Assembly (NCBI GenBank): GCA_035539855.1
Contig: DATLHO010000133.1
Coordinates: 1 to 24,911 of the forward strand
From: DATLHO01 sp035539855
GTDB taxonomy: Bacteria > Bacteroidota > Ignavibacteria > OLB7
DNA length: 24,911 nucleotides
Direction of reading: 5' to 3'
This document shows positions 7,400 through 14,362 of this stretch, piece after piece (position 1 is the first letter of the stretch; each line of letters begins with the position of its first letter). The notes under the pieces were generated by a model, which did not search any database, was not told the origin of the DNA, and saw nothing but the letters and a program-made list of their open reading frames with translations. A program made the translations under genes and the position numbers.

Positions 7400-7914
7400 A
7401 GGACACCCAGCACGACCAGTCGTTGAAGAATTGAGAGGTGGGAACCATCCTCGCGGGACCCTGCCCTGCACGCGCCCGAGGCGTCCATCGTCACACGCTA
7501 CGTTGACCTGCCGATCGAGGGTGTTGGGGGTGAGCGATCGGCGAGCTCGGCGGTGAACGTAGTCATCGCGTATTGCACGTCCAACCCCGCAACACTCGAT
7601 CACAAGTGCAGTTGCGCCGCACGCGTGCAACGCATGCTGCCGGTCGACGCGTCACGATCCAGTATCCGTGCGGTCTCCCGCGATCGTCGTCGACGCGTCG
7701 CGAAGATCCCTCATGCCGACGCAGGGGTTTTACCTGATCCGGAAACCGGAGCGCCGAGTATTTCAACCGGGGTGAAAATGCAGAGGCGGGAACCGGTGAA
7801 TGCATCGACAATCTCTTCGTGATCCTCACCACGCGCCATGTGGCGAGGATTCCGGAGTTTTGTCGCGAGCCGGAGAGACTATCTCACCCAACCGGTGACC
7901 CCATCGGTGCTTCG
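7400..7914. other. 515-bp non-coding region between divergent genes
   Basis: No convincing gene was found; short open frames lack family patterns and have unlikely composition. The region should hold the promoters of the large-subunit operon (leftward) and the small membrane-protein gene (rightward), but no clear sigma70-type pair was seen. It is visibly less GC-rich on the right side. Contents include a perfect 10-bp palindrome GCACGCGTGC at 7619-7628, small hairpins such as TCCGG-AAA-CCGGA near 7738-7750 and TTTCA...TGAAA near 7761-7777, and a larger inverted repeat at 7822-7850. Confidence 0.6.
7822..7850. repeat. 10-bp inverted repeat upstream of small membrane-protein gene
   Basis: Arms ATCCTCACCA (7822-7831) and TGGCGAGGAT (7841-7850) pair at nine of ten positions around a 9-nt spacer. 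It lies about 65 bp before the chosen start at 7915. It may be an operator or a leader hairpin; no T-run follows that would make it a terminator. Confidence 0.5.
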
Positions 7915-8430
7915 GTGTCGACGCGGGTACTTCTCATGTTAGCTCTCATCGCATTCGTCGTGTGGCTGGTTGTCATGTTGGTGATCGAGGCGGGACGGAT
8001 GAAGCCAAATGGCGCCCGAATAATGGCGGGCCTGTTTTTCATCGCAATGGCAGTCGGCGTAAATGGTGTGCTCACGCTGCTCGACCCGGGCGCGTTTGCC
8101 ACCATCGGTTCGGATTCCTGGCTCCCAGTATACCGCGAGTTTTTCCAGACGACCGTCGCGAGCGCGCCGCTGGCGTTCGGCATCGCGATCGTCGTCTTCG
8201 ACCTGACCTGCGGCTGTCTCATGCTCGGCAAACACCGGGCGGCACGGATCGGACTTGTAGGGGCGGTGATTTTCCTGGTGCTTCTTGCGCCGCTGAATTT
8301 CTATACGCTCGTTAATGTTGCGCTGGCGCTCGTCCTCGGGCGGCTCATTCGCTACGACTTCGGTCGCGGCTTTCCGGAGATCTGGCGCGATTACCGGATG
8401 GCCAATAATTCCGAGACGGTTCGGGCCTGA
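7915..8430 (+). CDS. Small multispanning membrane protein, unknown function
   Basis: A 171-residue protein with about four hydrophobic segments: VLLMLALIAFVVWLVVMLV, IMAGLFFIAMAVGVNGVLTLL, SAPLAFGIAIVVFDLTCGCLML, and AVIFLVLLAPLNFYTLVNVALALV. The family is not recognised. The start is uncertain: GTG at 7915 gives a short polar lead before the first segment, ATG at 7936 begins inside it, and a GTG at 7819 would add an unlikely charged stretch across the hairpin. None has a good Shine-Dalgarno site. By eye its GC content and codon use are less extreme than its neighbours, with more A/T-ending codons, which may reflect a separate origin. A hairpin with a T-rich tail follows the stop codon. Confidence 0.75.
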   Translation: MSTRVLLMLALIAFVVWLVVMLVIEAGRMKPNGARIMAGLFFIAMAVGVNGVLTLLDPGAFATIGSDSWLPVYREFFQTTVASAPLAFGIAIVVFDLTCGCLMLGKHRAARIGLVGAVIFLVLLAPLNFYTLVNVALALVLGRLIRYDFGRGFPEIWRDYRMANNSETVRA

Positions 8431-8458
8431 GCCCGGCGACACCGGTGACGCATTGCAC

Positions 8459-8504
8459 GCGGGCGGACGGTCGGACTTGTGCCGGCCGCCCGCCCGTTGG
8501 TTTT
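8459..8504 (+). terminator. Probable intrinsic terminator of the small membrane-protein gene
   Basis: GCGGGCGG (8459-8466) pairs with CCGCCCGC (8486-8493). An inner TCGG/CCGG pair surrounds the loop ACTTGTG, with the four bases at 8467-8470 bulged. A short T-rich stretch (GGTTTTCC) follows. It sits between convergent genes, so it may stop transcription from both sides. Confidence 0.6.
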
Positions 8505-8529
8505 CCTGACGCGTCGCCGCCTCCCGGCG

Positions 8530-10695
8530 CTATCGAGCAACGACGAAGCCGCCGGCGTCGATGTCTCCGTCGGCCGCAAGCACGTAGTAGTAGGCTCCCG
8601 CCGCCACTCCCTCAACGCTCCATCGGACTTCGTGCGTGCCGACGCCGAGCGCGCCGTCGACGACCGTGGCCACGAGCGTGCCCGCGGCATCGTACACGCG
8701 CAGGCGCACCGCGGCCGGCGATCGGAGCGTGAGCGAAAACGTCGCATCATCACCGACGGGATTCGGCGCAAGTCGCAGCGACGCCGACGCGGTGCGCGCG
8801 GCATCGTCGGAGCGGACCGCGGCGGTTGCGAGGGTGCTGCGGAACAGCCCTGAGCCGCCGGCGCCAGTCCAGAGATGGCCCGACGAATCGCGCGCGAACC
8901 CATGCGTGACGGTGCGCGGCAACCCGGAGGCGAACTCGCTCCACGTCAGCCCGTTATCGGTCGTCCTGAACAGTGGCTTGTCGTAGCCGGCGAGGTAGAC
9001 GTCGCCATTGCGGTCGGCGAAGATCGTCGGCGTATTGCCCATGGCGTTCGAAACGCGATCGCCGGACCTGACCCACGTCGCGCCTGCATCGGTCGACTGC
9101 AGGACGCCCCGCGACTGGCTCGCGGCGAAGAGGCGGCCGCCGCGGCCTTCGGTGATCGAGACGATCTCGTCGATCCCAGTCGGCGCGACCGTCGGCGTCC
9201 ACGTGGCGCCCTCGTCGTCGCTGACGAGCAGGACGCCGCCTCGTGTGCCGGCGATGAGTCGTCCGCTGGAATGCGCGATCAGCGCGGTCGCCATCTCTGT
9301 GAACGAGCCCGTGTGGCGCCATGACATGCCGGCATCACTCGAGCGATGGAGTCCCGAGCCGTTGCCGGCCACCGCAAGGAGGTCGCCGCCGGCCAGCAGC
9401 GTGATCGCCGAGACCGACCATATTCCGTTTGACGATCGATTGATCCAGGTGGCGCCATTGTCCGTCGACTGGTAGATCCCACCACAGGTCGCGCCGAGCA
9501 CCAGCACGTTGTCGGGAAGGGCGACCAGCGCGTACTCGGTACACGTTCCGAGAAACGCGAGCCGCACCGCACGCCAGCTCTCGCCGTGATCGCTCGTCGA
9601 CCAGAGCGACGCGGAGGATTGCAGTCCCGCCGATCGCTGTCCCAGATAACTGTTGCCGACGACGTGAACGCTTCCGTTCGGCGCCGCCGCGATCACGCTG
9701 GCGTGCGCGCTGGCCATTCCGTAATTGCTCGACGCCCAGGTCGCGCCGTCGTCGGTCGAGCGGTACACTCCGCCATACGCTGAGCCGATGAGCACCGTAC
9801 CGGTTCGCGTGACGAGAATGGTGAGAGGATGCATCGATGAAGACTCGTCGACGCTCCACGACGTTCCGCCGTCGGTCGAGCGGGCGAGCAGGCCGCTCGA
9901 GCAGCCGACGAGCACGAGATCGGACCCTTTCGTGGCGATGACGACACGACCACGTCCACGGAGATCGAGCGAGGTCGCGCTCCATTGCTCGCCCGCATCG
10001 GTCGAGCGGTAGACCGTGTCGTCGGTCGCCGCGTAGAGCACGCCGTCCTCGCTCACGTGGATCGAACGGGCAAGCCGACTCCCCGGAATCTCTCCCGTCG
10101 CGATCCACGTGTCACCGTCATCGGTGCTGCGAACCAGACCCTCATCCGTCACGGCGTAGACGGCCCCATCCGGCGCGATTGCGAACCATGAGACGAGATT
10201 CGCCGGGGATTCGCGGCCGGCCTCGGGGCGCACATGGATGCTGTCCCACGAGCCGCTGCGATGATCGTAGCGGAGGACGTTCCCGTCATCGCTCATGAAG
10301 ATCCGTCCGGGCTTCGCGGCGAGCGCGTAGACCACGGGCCCGCGATTCGCAGTGCCGGTGCTCAGCCGCGTCCACGTCGTTCCCTGGTCGCTCGATCGCA
10401 GCAGTCCCGATGGCCAGCCGAGGAAGAACGAATAGAGCTCGCCGGACGATTCGCCGCCTGCCAGCTCGGATCCTGACATCGAGAGTAGCGAGGCGCGGGT
10501 GCCGACCCACGTGACGCCGTCATCGGTGGATTTCCACCCGGCGTCGCTGGTCAGGTAGATGGTCCCGGCGCTGTCGCTGACGAGTGACGGAACCGTGCCG
10601 TCCTGGGGGCCGGGCGTCTGCCGCCAGAAGTCCTGTGCGGGCAGAGGCGAGGCGAGCAGGTATACGGCGATGCAGATCAGGAGATATCGAGTCAT
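8530..10695 (-). CDS. Secreted Asp-box (BNR) beta-propeller protein with T9SS sorting domain
   Basis: A 721-residue protein beginning MTRYLLICIAVYLLASPLPAQ, a clear signal peptide, which fixes the start at 10693-10695; a longer frame upstream has no signal. About a dozen Asp-box motifs of the form S-T-D-x-G-x-T-W recur through residues 40-600 (STDDGVTW, STDDGDTW, STDGGTSW, STDNGATW, STDAGATW and others). They mark a sortilin/photosystem-stability-factor-like propeller. The last 85 residues or so (RLAPNPVGDDATFSLTL... to GGFVVAR) are a type A T9SS C-terminal signal, with VRLRVYDAAGTLVATV and GTHEVRW. It is likely exported across the outer membrane and attached to or released from the surface. 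No ligand or enzymatic residues can be assigned. Confidence 0.92.
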   Translation of the reverse strand: MTRYLLICIAVYLLASPLPAQDFWRQTPGPQDGTVPSLVSDSAGTIYLTSDAGWKSTDDGVTWVGTRASLLSMSGSELAGGESSGELYSFFLGWPSGLLRSSDQGTTWTRLSTGTANRGPVVYALAAKPGRIFMSDDGNVLRYDHRSGSWDSIHVRPEAGRESPANLVSWFAIAPDGAVYAVTDEGLVRSTDDGDTWIATGEIPGSRLARSIHVSEDGVLYAATDDTVYRSTDAGEQWSATSLDLRGRGRVVIATKGSDLVLVGCSSGLLARSTDGGTSWSVDESSSMHPLTILVTRTGTVLIGSAYGGVYRSTDDGATWASSNYGMASAHASVIAAAPNGSVHVVGNSYLGQRSAGLQSSASLWSTSDHGESWRAVRLAFLGTCTEYALVALPDNVLVLGATCGGIYQSTDNGATWINRSSNGIWSVSAITLLAGGDLLAVAGNGSGLHRSSDAGMSWRHTGSFTEMATALIAHSSGRLIAGTRGGVLLVSDDEGATWTPTVAPTGIDEIVSITEGRGGRLFAASQSRGVLQSTDAGATWVRSGDRVSNAMGNTPTIFADRNGDVYLAGYDKPLFRTTDNGLTWSEFASGLPRTVTHGFARDSSGHLWTGAGGSGLFRSTLATAAVRSDDAARTASASLRLAPNPVGDDATFSLTLRSPAAVRLRVYDAAGTLVATVVDGALGVGTHEVRWSVEGVAAGAYYYVLAADGDIDAGGFVVAR

Positions 10696-10837
10696 CGAGC
10701 TGGTCTTCGTGGTTGGTCTGGCCCGCGGCTCGCACCACGCGGCCGCATACGAAGGACTCGAATCGGCGCGACATGTTTCCTCCCGCGCGAGCATGAGGCC
10801 GGCCGCACCAGGCGCAGCGAGGAACTCGACGCATCGA

Positions 10838-11347
10838 TCACTGCTTGGGGCTTGCGCCCCACGGCTCGTCGGCCGTCGGGCCGTAGATTGACGGGATCGG
10901 CACGTCGAGCAGCCGCAGGTAGACCGTGAGCTGGCCGCGATGATGCGACAGGTGATTGATGTTCTGGCGGACGACCTCGCGCGCCGGCATCGTCATGAGC
11001 ACCTGCTCGCCCATCGTCAGCGACCAGGGCTTGTCGTAGTCCTCATCGGTCGCGCCGGCGATCGCCTCGCGCGACTCGGCGACGCACCGGTCGAACTCCT
11101 CGAGCAGCGTCGCGGTCGTTTCGATCGAGTAACCTTTCGACTGCGACAGGTCGAGCTTCGAGTCGCGCAGCGCATACGTGTTCCATCCCGGCATGCGCGC
11201 GACGAGCTGCGCCAGGTGCGCCAGCGGGAACGACTTCGGATGCGGTCGCCATTCTCCCTTGTCGTCGGGCACGCGCTCGAGCAGCCGGCGCGTCGTCGCC
11301 ATCTCCTGGTCGAGCTCCTTCAACAGTTCTTCGGATCGTGTCGTCAT
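10838..11347 (-). CDS. DinB-fold protein (first of two)
   Basis: A 169-residue protein of the DinB/YfiT four-helix-bundle superfamily, metal-dependent proteins often linked to thiol or damage responses. The three expected metal-ligand His are visible: H44 in SFPLAHLAQLVA, and H132 and H136 in NHLSHHRGQLTVYLR. The C-terminal DVPIPSIYGPTADE is typical of this branch (DinB family members ending in PxxYGPSADE). The ATG at 11345-11347 overlaps head-to-head with the start codon of the GNAT gene. The substrate is unknown; in Gram-positives some members are thiol-S-transferases. A second DinB-fold gene lies 1.4 kb away and is only distantly similar. Confidence 0.88.
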   Translation of the reverse strand: MTTRSEELLKELDQEMATTRRLLERVPDDKGEWRPHPKSFPLAHLAQLVARMPGWNTYALRDSKLDLSQSKGYSIETTATLLEEFDRCVAESREAIAGATDEDYDKPWSLTMGEQVLMTMPAREVVRQNINHLSHHRGQLTVYLRLLDVPIPSIYGPTADEPWGASPKQ

Positions 11348-11852
11348 GGGTAGTGCTGGAAATGATGAAAGTGGAACTCTGTCGATCCACGCGGTGACCG
11401 ACGCGAGCGTGCTTCCCGTCGTCCGTCACCTGTTCGAGGAGTACGCCGACTCGCTGGGCTTCAGTCTCGCCTCGCAGAACTTCACCCTCGAGCTCGACGC
11501 ACTGCCGGGCGCCTACGCGCCGCCGCGCGGAGGCATTCTGCTGGCGACGGTCGATGGCGAGCCGGCCGGCTGTGTCGCGCTGCGGCCGATCGGCGACAAC
11601 GTGTGCGAGATGAAGCGGCTCTACGTTCGTCCCGCCTACCGCGGTCTCGGCCTCGGACGTCTACTCGCCGGACGCATCGTCGACGCCGCCCGCGAGGCCG
11701 GCTACGACGCGATGGTTCTCGACACGATCCCCGCGCAGATGCGCCCCGCGGTCGCTCTCTACGAAGCGCTCGGTTTCGAGCCGTGCGAGCCCTACTGGGA
11801 CAACCCGCTGCCGGGTGTGGGATACATGCGACTCGTGCTCGCAAGAGGATAG
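11346..11852 (+). CDS. GNAT-family N-acetyltransferase
   Basis: A 168-residue acetyl-CoA-dependent acyltransferase. The fold is seen from LSIHAVTDASVLPVVRHLF (beta1-alpha1) through LLATVDGEPAGCVALRPI (beta2-3) to the acetyl-CoA loop RPAYRGLGLGRLLAGRIVDAA (motif A, R-G-x-G-x-G). Motif B follows, with MVLDTIPAQMRPAVALYEALGFEPCEPYWDNPLPG. The closing segment YWDNPLPGVGYMRL is characteristic of small GNATs of this type. The substrate is unknown. The start at 11346 shares two bases with the opposite-strand DinB start; the coding frame continues further upstream, but there it is antisense to DinB. No strong ribosome site precedes the ATG. Confidence 0.9.
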   Translation: MGSAGNDESGTLSIHAVTDASVLPVVRHLFEEYADSLGFSLASQNFTLELDALPGAYAPPRGGILLATVDGEPAGCVALRPIGDNVCEMKRLYVRPAYRGLGLGRLLAGRIVDAAREAGYDAMVLDTIPAQMRPAVALYEALGFEPCEPYWDNPLPGVGYMRLVLARG

Positions 11853-11859
11853 TCGACAG

Positions 11860-11960
11860 CATCGACGATCACTCGCACCGACATCGACGATCGCACGCAC
11901 CGACATCGACGACACGCACCGCCAGCGACGATCGCACTCTCCGCCATCGATGATCACGCC
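11860..11960. repeat. Imperfect 22-bp tandem repeat, about 4.5 units
   Basis: Units start at 11860, 11882, 11904, 11923 and 11945. The first two are near-identical (CATCGACGATCACTCGCACCGA and a variant with GCACG in place of ACTCG, 22 bp each). The third is shortened to 19 bp, the fourth is 22 bp with CAGCGACGATCG, and the last is partial (CATCGATGATCACGCC). It begins 7 bp after the GNAT stop and ends 26 bp before the stop of the convergent DUF2293 gene. Confidence 0.8.
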
Positions 11961-11986
11961 GAACCTCGTCGTGACATGCGCCGAGA

Positions 11987-12724
11987 TCATTCACCGCTTC
12001 GCCACACATCGAGCACGTGCTGCACGTCGTCGCGGATTTTCTCGCGCGCCTCGTTGCGTCCGATGCCGCGCGCGAGCAGCGCGTCGTATCGCGTCTCGTT
12101 ATGGCGCACGTGCGCGGAGACCGCGGCGTTGATCGCGATCGATTCGAGCGCCTTCGCGTCGGCCGTGCGCCCGACCCGGCGGCTGTGGATCGCGCAGGCG
12201 TGCGTCGCGATCGCCATCTCGCGACCCTTGGGACATCCAGGGAACATCTCCCGAATCCTCGCCGCGAACGCGCGAACGTACTCCTCGTCGTGCTCCGCCC
12301 GACGCTCGGCGGCGCGCTGGCGGTGGCGCTCGCGCTGCTCGGCGTCGGCGAGGCACTCGCTCTCGGCGTGCTCGAGCGCCGACTCCTCGACGAGCAGTCC
12401 CTGCCGCTCGTATCGCTTGCGGCTGTGGCTCCACTTCAGAACGACGGCGCTCACCGACGACGCCTTGCGCGAGCGCCGCGTCAGCGCCGTGTCGCCCGAG
12501 GGTAGAAACACGAGGTGGTCGAGGTCGGCGCAGGCCAGGCACAGCGCGCCCTTATCGCGCTCCAGCGTGATCCACGCGTGCGCGCCGAGGTCCTGGCCGC
12601 ACTCGTCGCACTTCGACTCGCGGCTCGTAATGAAGACCTTGAGATCGTCGGCGCCGGCAGCCGTTGCCGGACTGCCCGCCCCACCTGATGGATGTGCGTC
12701 AGCGTTCATCATCATGTCAGTCAT
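11987..12724 (-). CDS. DUF2293-domain protein with N-terminal zinc-ribbon-like motif
   Basis: A 245-residue protein. Four cysteines in two CxxC pairs (C39/C42 in KCDECG, C62/C65 in LCLAC) suggest a zinc ribbon. The middle is a charged, Arg/Glu-rich helical stretch (about 105-160). The C-terminal part, with RVGRTADAKALESIAINAAVSAHVRHNETRYDALLARG (residues about 180-220), carries the AHVRHxxTxYDxLL signature of DUF2293. Molecular function is unknown. The ATG at 12722-12724 overlaps the stop of the upstream DinB-fold gene as ATGA, with an AAGGAAG ribosome site, so the two are co-translated. Upstream in-frame residues that look like a longer protein are antisense-type noise. Confidence 0.85.
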   Translation of the reverse strand: MTDMMMNADAHPSGGAGSPATAAGADDLKVFITSRESKCDECGQDLGAHAWITLERDKGALCLACADLDHLVFLPSGDTALTRRSRKASSVSAVVLKWSHSRKRYERQGLLVEESALEHAESECLADAEQRERHRQRAAERRAEHDEEYVRAFAARIREMFPGCPKGREMAIATHACAIHSRRVGRTADAKALESIAINAAVSAHVRHNETRYDALLARGIGRNEAREKIRDDVQHVLDVWRSGE

Positions 12725-13248
12725 CCCACTGCTTCCTTCACGATGATCGCCGCCGGACCCCTCCCCTTCCACTCGAGTCCGCCGCCGCCCGCGGCGCGCG
12801 TGCGCTCGGCGAGCTGGCCGGTGTGGTGCATCAGGTGGCGGATGTTGTAGAGGTGATGCTCGAAGCGCGAGATCGAGATCCACGAAAAGCCCGACGGCCC
12901 ATCATAGCGCGCGAGCGGAACCATCGTCGGAAGCATCGCCTCGATCGCGTCGGCATAGGCGAGGATCTGCTCGCGCGAGTACGGCACGGCGTCCGCCGGC
13001 AGCGCGAGCGGCTCGTCGGCTCCCGTCGCCTCGACGAGGGCCGGTCCCCACGGCGCATACGCCTCCTCCGAACCCGAGAGATACAGGTGCGTGAAGAAGA
13101 GCGCGTGGTAGGCGATGCGCCACGTCGGGTTGACGTCGGTCGTATCGTTCCATCGGGCGGAGGGCATCCCCGTGACCGCGCCGCGGAACATGCCGAGCGC
13201 CGCCTGATACTGCGAGGTGAGCGAAGCCGTGATCAGCGTTTCATCCAT
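12721..13248 (-). CDS. DinB-fold protein (second of two)
   Basis: A 175-residue protein of the DinB superfamily, different in sequence from the first copy. Conserved features are TWRIAYHALFFTHLYLSG, with H48 as the first likely metal ligand, and FEHHLYNIRHLMHHTGQL, giving the His pair of helix 4. The start at 13246-13248 is chosen because homologues begin at this helix; the longer frame lacks a plausible N-terminus. It is the first gene of a two-gene unit with the DUF2293 protein. Its promoter must lie in the 252-bp gap shared with the divergent ArsR gene. The substrate is unknown. Confidence 0.85.
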   Translation of the reverse strand: MDETLITASLTSQYQAALGMFRGAVTGMPSARWNDTTDVNPTWRIAYHALFFTHLYLSGSEEAYAPWGPALVEATGADEPLALPADAVPYSREQILAYADAIEAMLPTMVPLARYDGPSGFSWISISRFEHHLYNIRHLMHHTGQLAERTRAAGGGGLEWKGRGPAAIIVKEAVG

Positions 13249-13434
13249 GATGGCAGGTCGATCGTGTGCGCGTGATTTTCGCGCCAACGTAGCCCAGCGG
13301 TCGCCGGTTTGCAAGCGCTCGGATGCATGTTCATCGGATACCCATGCTCTCGATGTCGCCAACGCCCGAACGAAGCGATCACACCTCCGAAATGCACCAC
13401 GACCGCCCACGCAGAAGAGAAGTTCCCGCCCCTC

Positions 13435-13463
13435 TTGACAACCCACCGCCGCCGCCGTATTTT
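13435..13463 (+). promoter_or_regulatory. Sigma70-like promoter of the ArsR-SRPBCC operon
   Basis: TTGACA at 13435-13440, a 17-bp spacer, then TATTTT at 13458-13463: a consensus -35 with a four-of-six -10 at ideal spacing. It stands out in a very GC-rich background and ends 37 bp before the ArsR start codon. Confidence 0.65.
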
Positions 13464-13471
13464 ACCCTTGA

Positions 13472-13481
13472 GTTAATTAAC
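13472..13481. promoter_or_regulatory. Candidate ArsR operator palindrome
   Basis: GTTAATTAAC is a perfect 10-bp palindrome located 8 bp after the -10 box, close to the expected transcription start. AT-rich palindromes at this place are typical autoregulatory sites of ArsR-type repressors, so self-control is a reasonable inference. Confidence 0.5.
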
Positions 13482-13500
13482 CGATTGGCGAAGTACCACG

Positions 13501-13863
13501 ATGGCAGATCATCTCAGCGCGATCTTCTCGGCGCTCTCGGATCCGACGCGGCGCGCGATCCTCGCTCGCCTGACGAAGGGCGAGGCGTCGGTCAACGAGC
13601 TGGCGGAGCCGTTCGATCTGAGTCTGCCGGCGATCTCGAAGCATCTGAAAGTGCTCGAGCGCGCCGGGCTGATCGACCGCGCCCGCGACGCGCAGCGCCG
13701 GCCGTGCCGCATTGCGCCGGCTCCGCTGAAGGAGCTCGCCGAGTGGATGGAGCCCTATCGGACCTTCTGGGATGAGAGCTTCTCGCGGCTCGACTCCTAT
13801 CTGCTCGAAATGAAACCCAAGGAGGAACCCCGTGGACGCAAGCACAGGTCTGGACGCACGTAA
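13501..13863 (+). CDS. ArsR-family winged-helix transcriptional regulator
   Basis: A 120-residue regulator. The N-terminus IFSALSDPTRRAILARL and the recognition helix region VNELAEPFDLSLPAISKHLKVLERAGLIDR (35-64) are typical of ArsR/HTH_5 repressors paired with SRPBCC proteins. No Cys metal site is visible in the recognition helix, so it is probably not an arsenic or metal sensor. The family type is often annotated SdpR-like or penicillinase-repressor-like. A sigma70-like promoter and a palindrome stand directly upstream. It overlaps the SRPBCC gene by 32 bp. Targets beyond its own operon are unknown. Confidence 0.93.
   Translation: MADHLSAIFSALSDPTRRAILARLTKGEASVNELAEPFDLSLPAISKHLKVLERAGLIDRARDAQRRPCRIAPAPLKELAEWMEPYRTFWDESFSRLDSYLLEMKPKEEPRGRKHRSGRT
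13819..13825 (+). promoter_or_regulatory. Shine-Dalgarno site that sets the SRPBCC GTG start
   Basis: AAGGAGG lies 6 bp before the GTG at 13832, inside the end of the ArsR gene. It decides the non-ATG start of the next gene. Confidence 0.8.
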
Positions 13864-14329
13864 GACCCTGGAGGTCACGCTCCCGTCGGACAACGAGATC
13901 CTGATGACGCGGACGTTCAACGCGCCGCGGGCGCTGGTGTGGGAGGCGATGACCACGCCGGAGCACGTGCGCAAGTGGTACGGCTTCCGCGATCACACGA
14001 TGCCGGTCTGCGAGATGGACGTGAGGATCGGTGGCTCGTGGCGCTACGTCTCGCGCATGGCCGACGGCCAGGAGATCGAGTTCTACGGAACCTATCGCGA
14101 GATCGTGCCGCCGGAGCGGATCGTCTTCACCGAGATCTTCGCGCCCTTCCCCGACACCGAATCGGTCGTGACCTCGGAGTTCGTCGAGGAGAACGGCGCC
14201 ACGCGCTTCTCGTGCCGCGTCTGGTATCCGTCGAAGGAAGTGCGGGACATGGTGCTGTCGACCGGCATGGACACGGGCGCGGCCGTCTCGTACGACCGCC
14301 TCGCGGAGGTCATCGAGACGTTGAAGTAG
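13832..14329 (+). CDS. SRPBCC (AHSA1/START-like) domain protein
   Basis: A 165-residue protein of the AHSA1 branch of the SRPBCC superfamily, whose members form a hydrophobic ligand pocket. Signature pieces are ILMTRTFNAPRALVWEAMT at 23-41, HVRKWYG, RIGGSWRYVSRM at about 66-77, FYGTYREIVPPERIVFTE at about 84-101, and the C-terminal helix GAAVSYDRLAEVIETLK. The start is GTG, supported by the AAGGAGG site. It is coupled to the ArsR gene by a 32-bp overlap, the common ArsR-AHSA1 gene pair. The ligand is unknown; the partner regulator suggests small-molecule or stress response. Confidence 0.92.
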   Translation: MDASTGLDARKTLEVTLPSDNEILMTRTFNAPRALVWEAMTTPEHVRKWYGFRDHTMPVCEMDVRIGGSWRYVSRMADGQEIEFYGTYREIVPPERIVFTEIFAPFPDTESVVTSEFVEENGATRFSCRVWYPSKEVRDMVLSTGMDTGAAVSYDRLAEVIETLK

Positions 14330-14333
14330 CGCG

Positions 14334-14361
14334 CCGCTGCCGCATCTGCGGTCGGTAGCGG
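14334..14361. terminator. Hairpin between convergent genes
   Basis: CCGCT (14334-14338) pairs with AGCGG (14357-14361), and inside it CCGC-ATCT-GCGG forms a tight stem-loop. The element fills the short gap between the SRPBCC stop and the stop of the opposite-strand gene. There is no T-run, so termination is a modest inference. Confidence 0.4.
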
Positions 14362-14362
14362 G

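Noticed and set aside
7400..7630. 77-residue N-terminal extension of the large subunit
   Set aside because: Not similar to any hydrogenase N-terminus; MSQSISIDPVSRI is the expected beginning.
10520..10834. ATG with a good ribosome site (GGGAGG) near 10773 on the minus strand
   Set aside because: It opens a frame out of phase with the propeller protein and gives an Arg-rich product without a signal peptide. A leader peptide is possible but unsupported.
11860..11960. CRISPR array
   Set aside because: The repeats are contiguous and imperfect, with no spacers and no cas genes.
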